From assembly GCA_964464175.1 (NCBI GenBank), contig CAYXFD010000005.1, positions 62,001 through 126,000 of the forward strand: a stretch of DNA of 64,000 bases, given 5' to 3'. This document shows, one piece after another, positions 63,801 to 64,000 of the stretch. Source of the DNA: CAYXFD01 sp964464175. GTDB lineage: Bacteria > Cloacimonadota > Cloacimonadia > Cloacimonadales > JAJBBL01. The notes beneath the pieces are model-generated. The model saw nothing but the letters and a program-made list of their open reading frames with translations, had not been told where the DNA came from and ran no database searches. Made by a program: the position numbers and the translations under genes. Numbering within the stretch: the first letter of the stretch is position 1; every line of letters begins with the position of its first letter.

Positions 63801-64000
63801 GGTAAGTGATATAATCCTGTAGTGCTTCTTCATTACTAATCCGTTGGCCGGGAAAATCCGAAGGCTGATCGGCATACTCTTCCTGCCTCAAATTTAGTGC
63901 TTTAAATATCTCCTGACTGAGATTAGAATGATCGAGGGCAGAATCCTTGTTATTTCTCAAAGCCTGAAATATGGCAGACCTTAAGAGAATAACCCGCATA
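60826..64000 (-). CDS. Large SF2 helicase with DUF1998 region (5' end outside window)
   Basis: Only the C-terminal ~1057 residues are in the window. An ATG at 63999 opens the visible frame, but Walker A and DEAH motifs are missing while the second helicase domain is present (FCSPTMELGIDIASLSVVHM, and motif VI NYAQRSGRAGRSGQSAFIFT), so the gene must extend beyond the edge. RRGWRVILPNLEQSALLRID is typical of very large DEAD/DEAH helicases in defence loci. A DUF1998-like region follows (LYEASEGSLGILSQF) without the usual cysteine cluster, and the C-terminus (VDGIYSQPDFFYEPDIWVFC, then YYYRDDLTEII) resembles a restriction-endonuclease-like fold. Confidence 0.8.
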   Translation of the reverse strand, partial: MRVILLRSAIFQALRNNKDSALDHSNLSQEIFKALNLRQEEYADQPSDFPGQRISNEEALQDYITYRAFYDLRRGWRVILPNLEQSALLRIDYKHLHENCALDKHWQQVPYFSNLQPKKRAEIVFQVLDYFRRSYAIYSHEYLTSGQIQRKRRNMNERLKSAWNFDKNEKIQEPYFMRYETINSRSLMYTASIGPQSGLGKYLRESLAEYTGQRINTEEYLELIKSLTDLLENAGWLKSHPAQNREGEATRIFQLRIDQILWKIGDEETIISDEVKNRSYKIVKPMPNKYFQNVYKTDFQKLKQYISSEHSGQINNEDRQEREDRFRKGLISVLFCSPTMELGIDIASLSVVHMRNVPPNPANYAQRSGRAGRSGQSAFIFTYCSGFSPHDRHYFNNPKDMVAGVVAPPTIDLNNEELLRTHLNAIYLAEVGLGQIDISLSELIEEENLGELPLRREVIESIKLTESKRRSIIEYFNSVIDDIRVTQLGETRWYSEEWLNRQIDSFGNKLDRSMDRWRKLYKSALSQLNRAQAIINSGRYANRSPEMKNAYREMYQAVRQRELLRNEVSKGTSQLSEFYPYRYLASEGLLPGYNFTRLPLRVFIPVGNAGEYISRPRFIALREYGPRNIIYHNGSKYRTEQLVEQDIANKIKKAKISINSGYFLFGQEYNREFCPFSGAPLDDASKRKFFSNLLEMAESKSDEVDRISCEEEERVSSGFNIETFFSVPGGIDTITTALVKSDQEDFLKLQYIPAAQLVQINTRWMVSKEEGFPIGLTTGRWKRSNQPEQSEDIRRVQLFTNDTADALYLQPIKALALEPDGVITLQYALKLAIETVFQVEANEIGVCRLGNPAQPNMFLYEASEGSLGILSQFVEDKDIFSIVIKEAYKLLRYDDPDYQDPASYNDLLSYYNQRDHLKIDRFYIKDALEKLMTCRIEITGKQNRSYDEHYETLLRSIDPNSDTEKKFLKYLYDNGLKLPDSAQKRVDGIYSQPDFFYEPDIWVFCDGTPHDLTAVREKDRKDRDAILNRGQQVFVYYYRDDLTEIIASRPDIFKKVR

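Noticed and set aside
1..64000. CRISPR array
   Set aside because: No regularly spaced direct repeats of 23-47 bases with unique spacers were seen, and no cas gene is present.

Overview
The window looks like a chromosomal segment of an FCB-group bacterium, most likely Candidatus Cloacimonadota or a close relative. The argument is inference from content: several secreted proteins end in a FlgD-like, type IX-type C-terminal sorting domain (YPNPFNPETTI ... GLY/GVYLYR ... K-[MV]-[LM]-L-[IL]-K), there are three secreted SUMF1/formylglycine-generating-enzyme-fold proteins, a C10 peptidase and a Wzi-like barrel, and most genes are AT-moderate with Shine-Dalgarno starts. No rRNA gene or CRISPR array is present.

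Layout. 93-3068: a secreted agmatine-deiminase-like protein, an ASCH-domain protein and a flavodoxin-like quinone reductase. 3300-3895: a gene-free mosaic of palindromic repeats. 3904-7326: an arsenic operon (arsR, ACR3, ArsP-type permease, DGC protein, thioredoxin-like protein) behind a recognisable ArsR-type promoter. 7424-8039: a heptanucleotide tandem repeat, the left end and istA fragment of an IS21 element, and a 37-residue membrane protein. 8219-14175: asparaginase, a nucleotidyltransferase and a very large secreted protein. 14292-24781: a long leftward gene run with trmB, dgt, prfB (with its programmed +1 frameshift site intact), uppS, cdsA, a zinc carboxypeptidase, a Wzi-like barrel, a family-2 glycosyltransferase and a flippase-like membrane protein, together an envelope/surface-glycan theme. 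24906-38655: S41 peptidase lipoprotein, SUMF1 protein, Xer recombinase, DUF3326 protein, ADP-ribosylglycohydrolase, kbl, C10 peptidase, a small membrane protein and a sorted secreted protein.

39283-42865 is the most unusual part of the core genome: two paralogous secreted SUMF1-fold proteins are nearly identical up to a sharp boundary and then differ strongly over their last ~30 codons, with the conserved 3' end resuming at the last few codons. Between them lie two 50-codon remnants that I read as the C-terminal part of Avd and the N-terminus of a diversity-generating-retroelement (DGR) reverse transcriptase. This is a decayed DGR whose target genes still carry variable repeats. No template repeat is visible in the window.

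43791-64000 is a defence island. It begins at a 3' half of tRNA-Asn(GUU), the typical scar of tRNA-targeted integration, and runs leftward-transcribed to beyond the window edge: a DUF1998 helicase (5' end outside), a DrmD-like SNF2 ATPase, an AbiEi/AbiEii-like toxin-antitoxin pair behind a palindromic operator, a 1387-residue Eco57I/PglX-type N6-adenine methyltransferase with a UvrD/PcrA-type Tudor tail, a PD-(D/E)XK nuclease, a Sel1-repeat protein, a second SNF2/RapA-like ATPase and a sacsin/Hsp90-type GHKL ATPase with a zinc-binding HNH-like tail. Two helicase-like motors, a methylase and a DUF1998 helicase recall DISARM, but the sacsin-like ATPase, second SNF2 protein, nuclease and embedded toxin-antitoxin make the assembly different from the canonical system. 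Starts were moved from the longest ORF where a Shine-Dalgarno sequence or signal peptide decided it.
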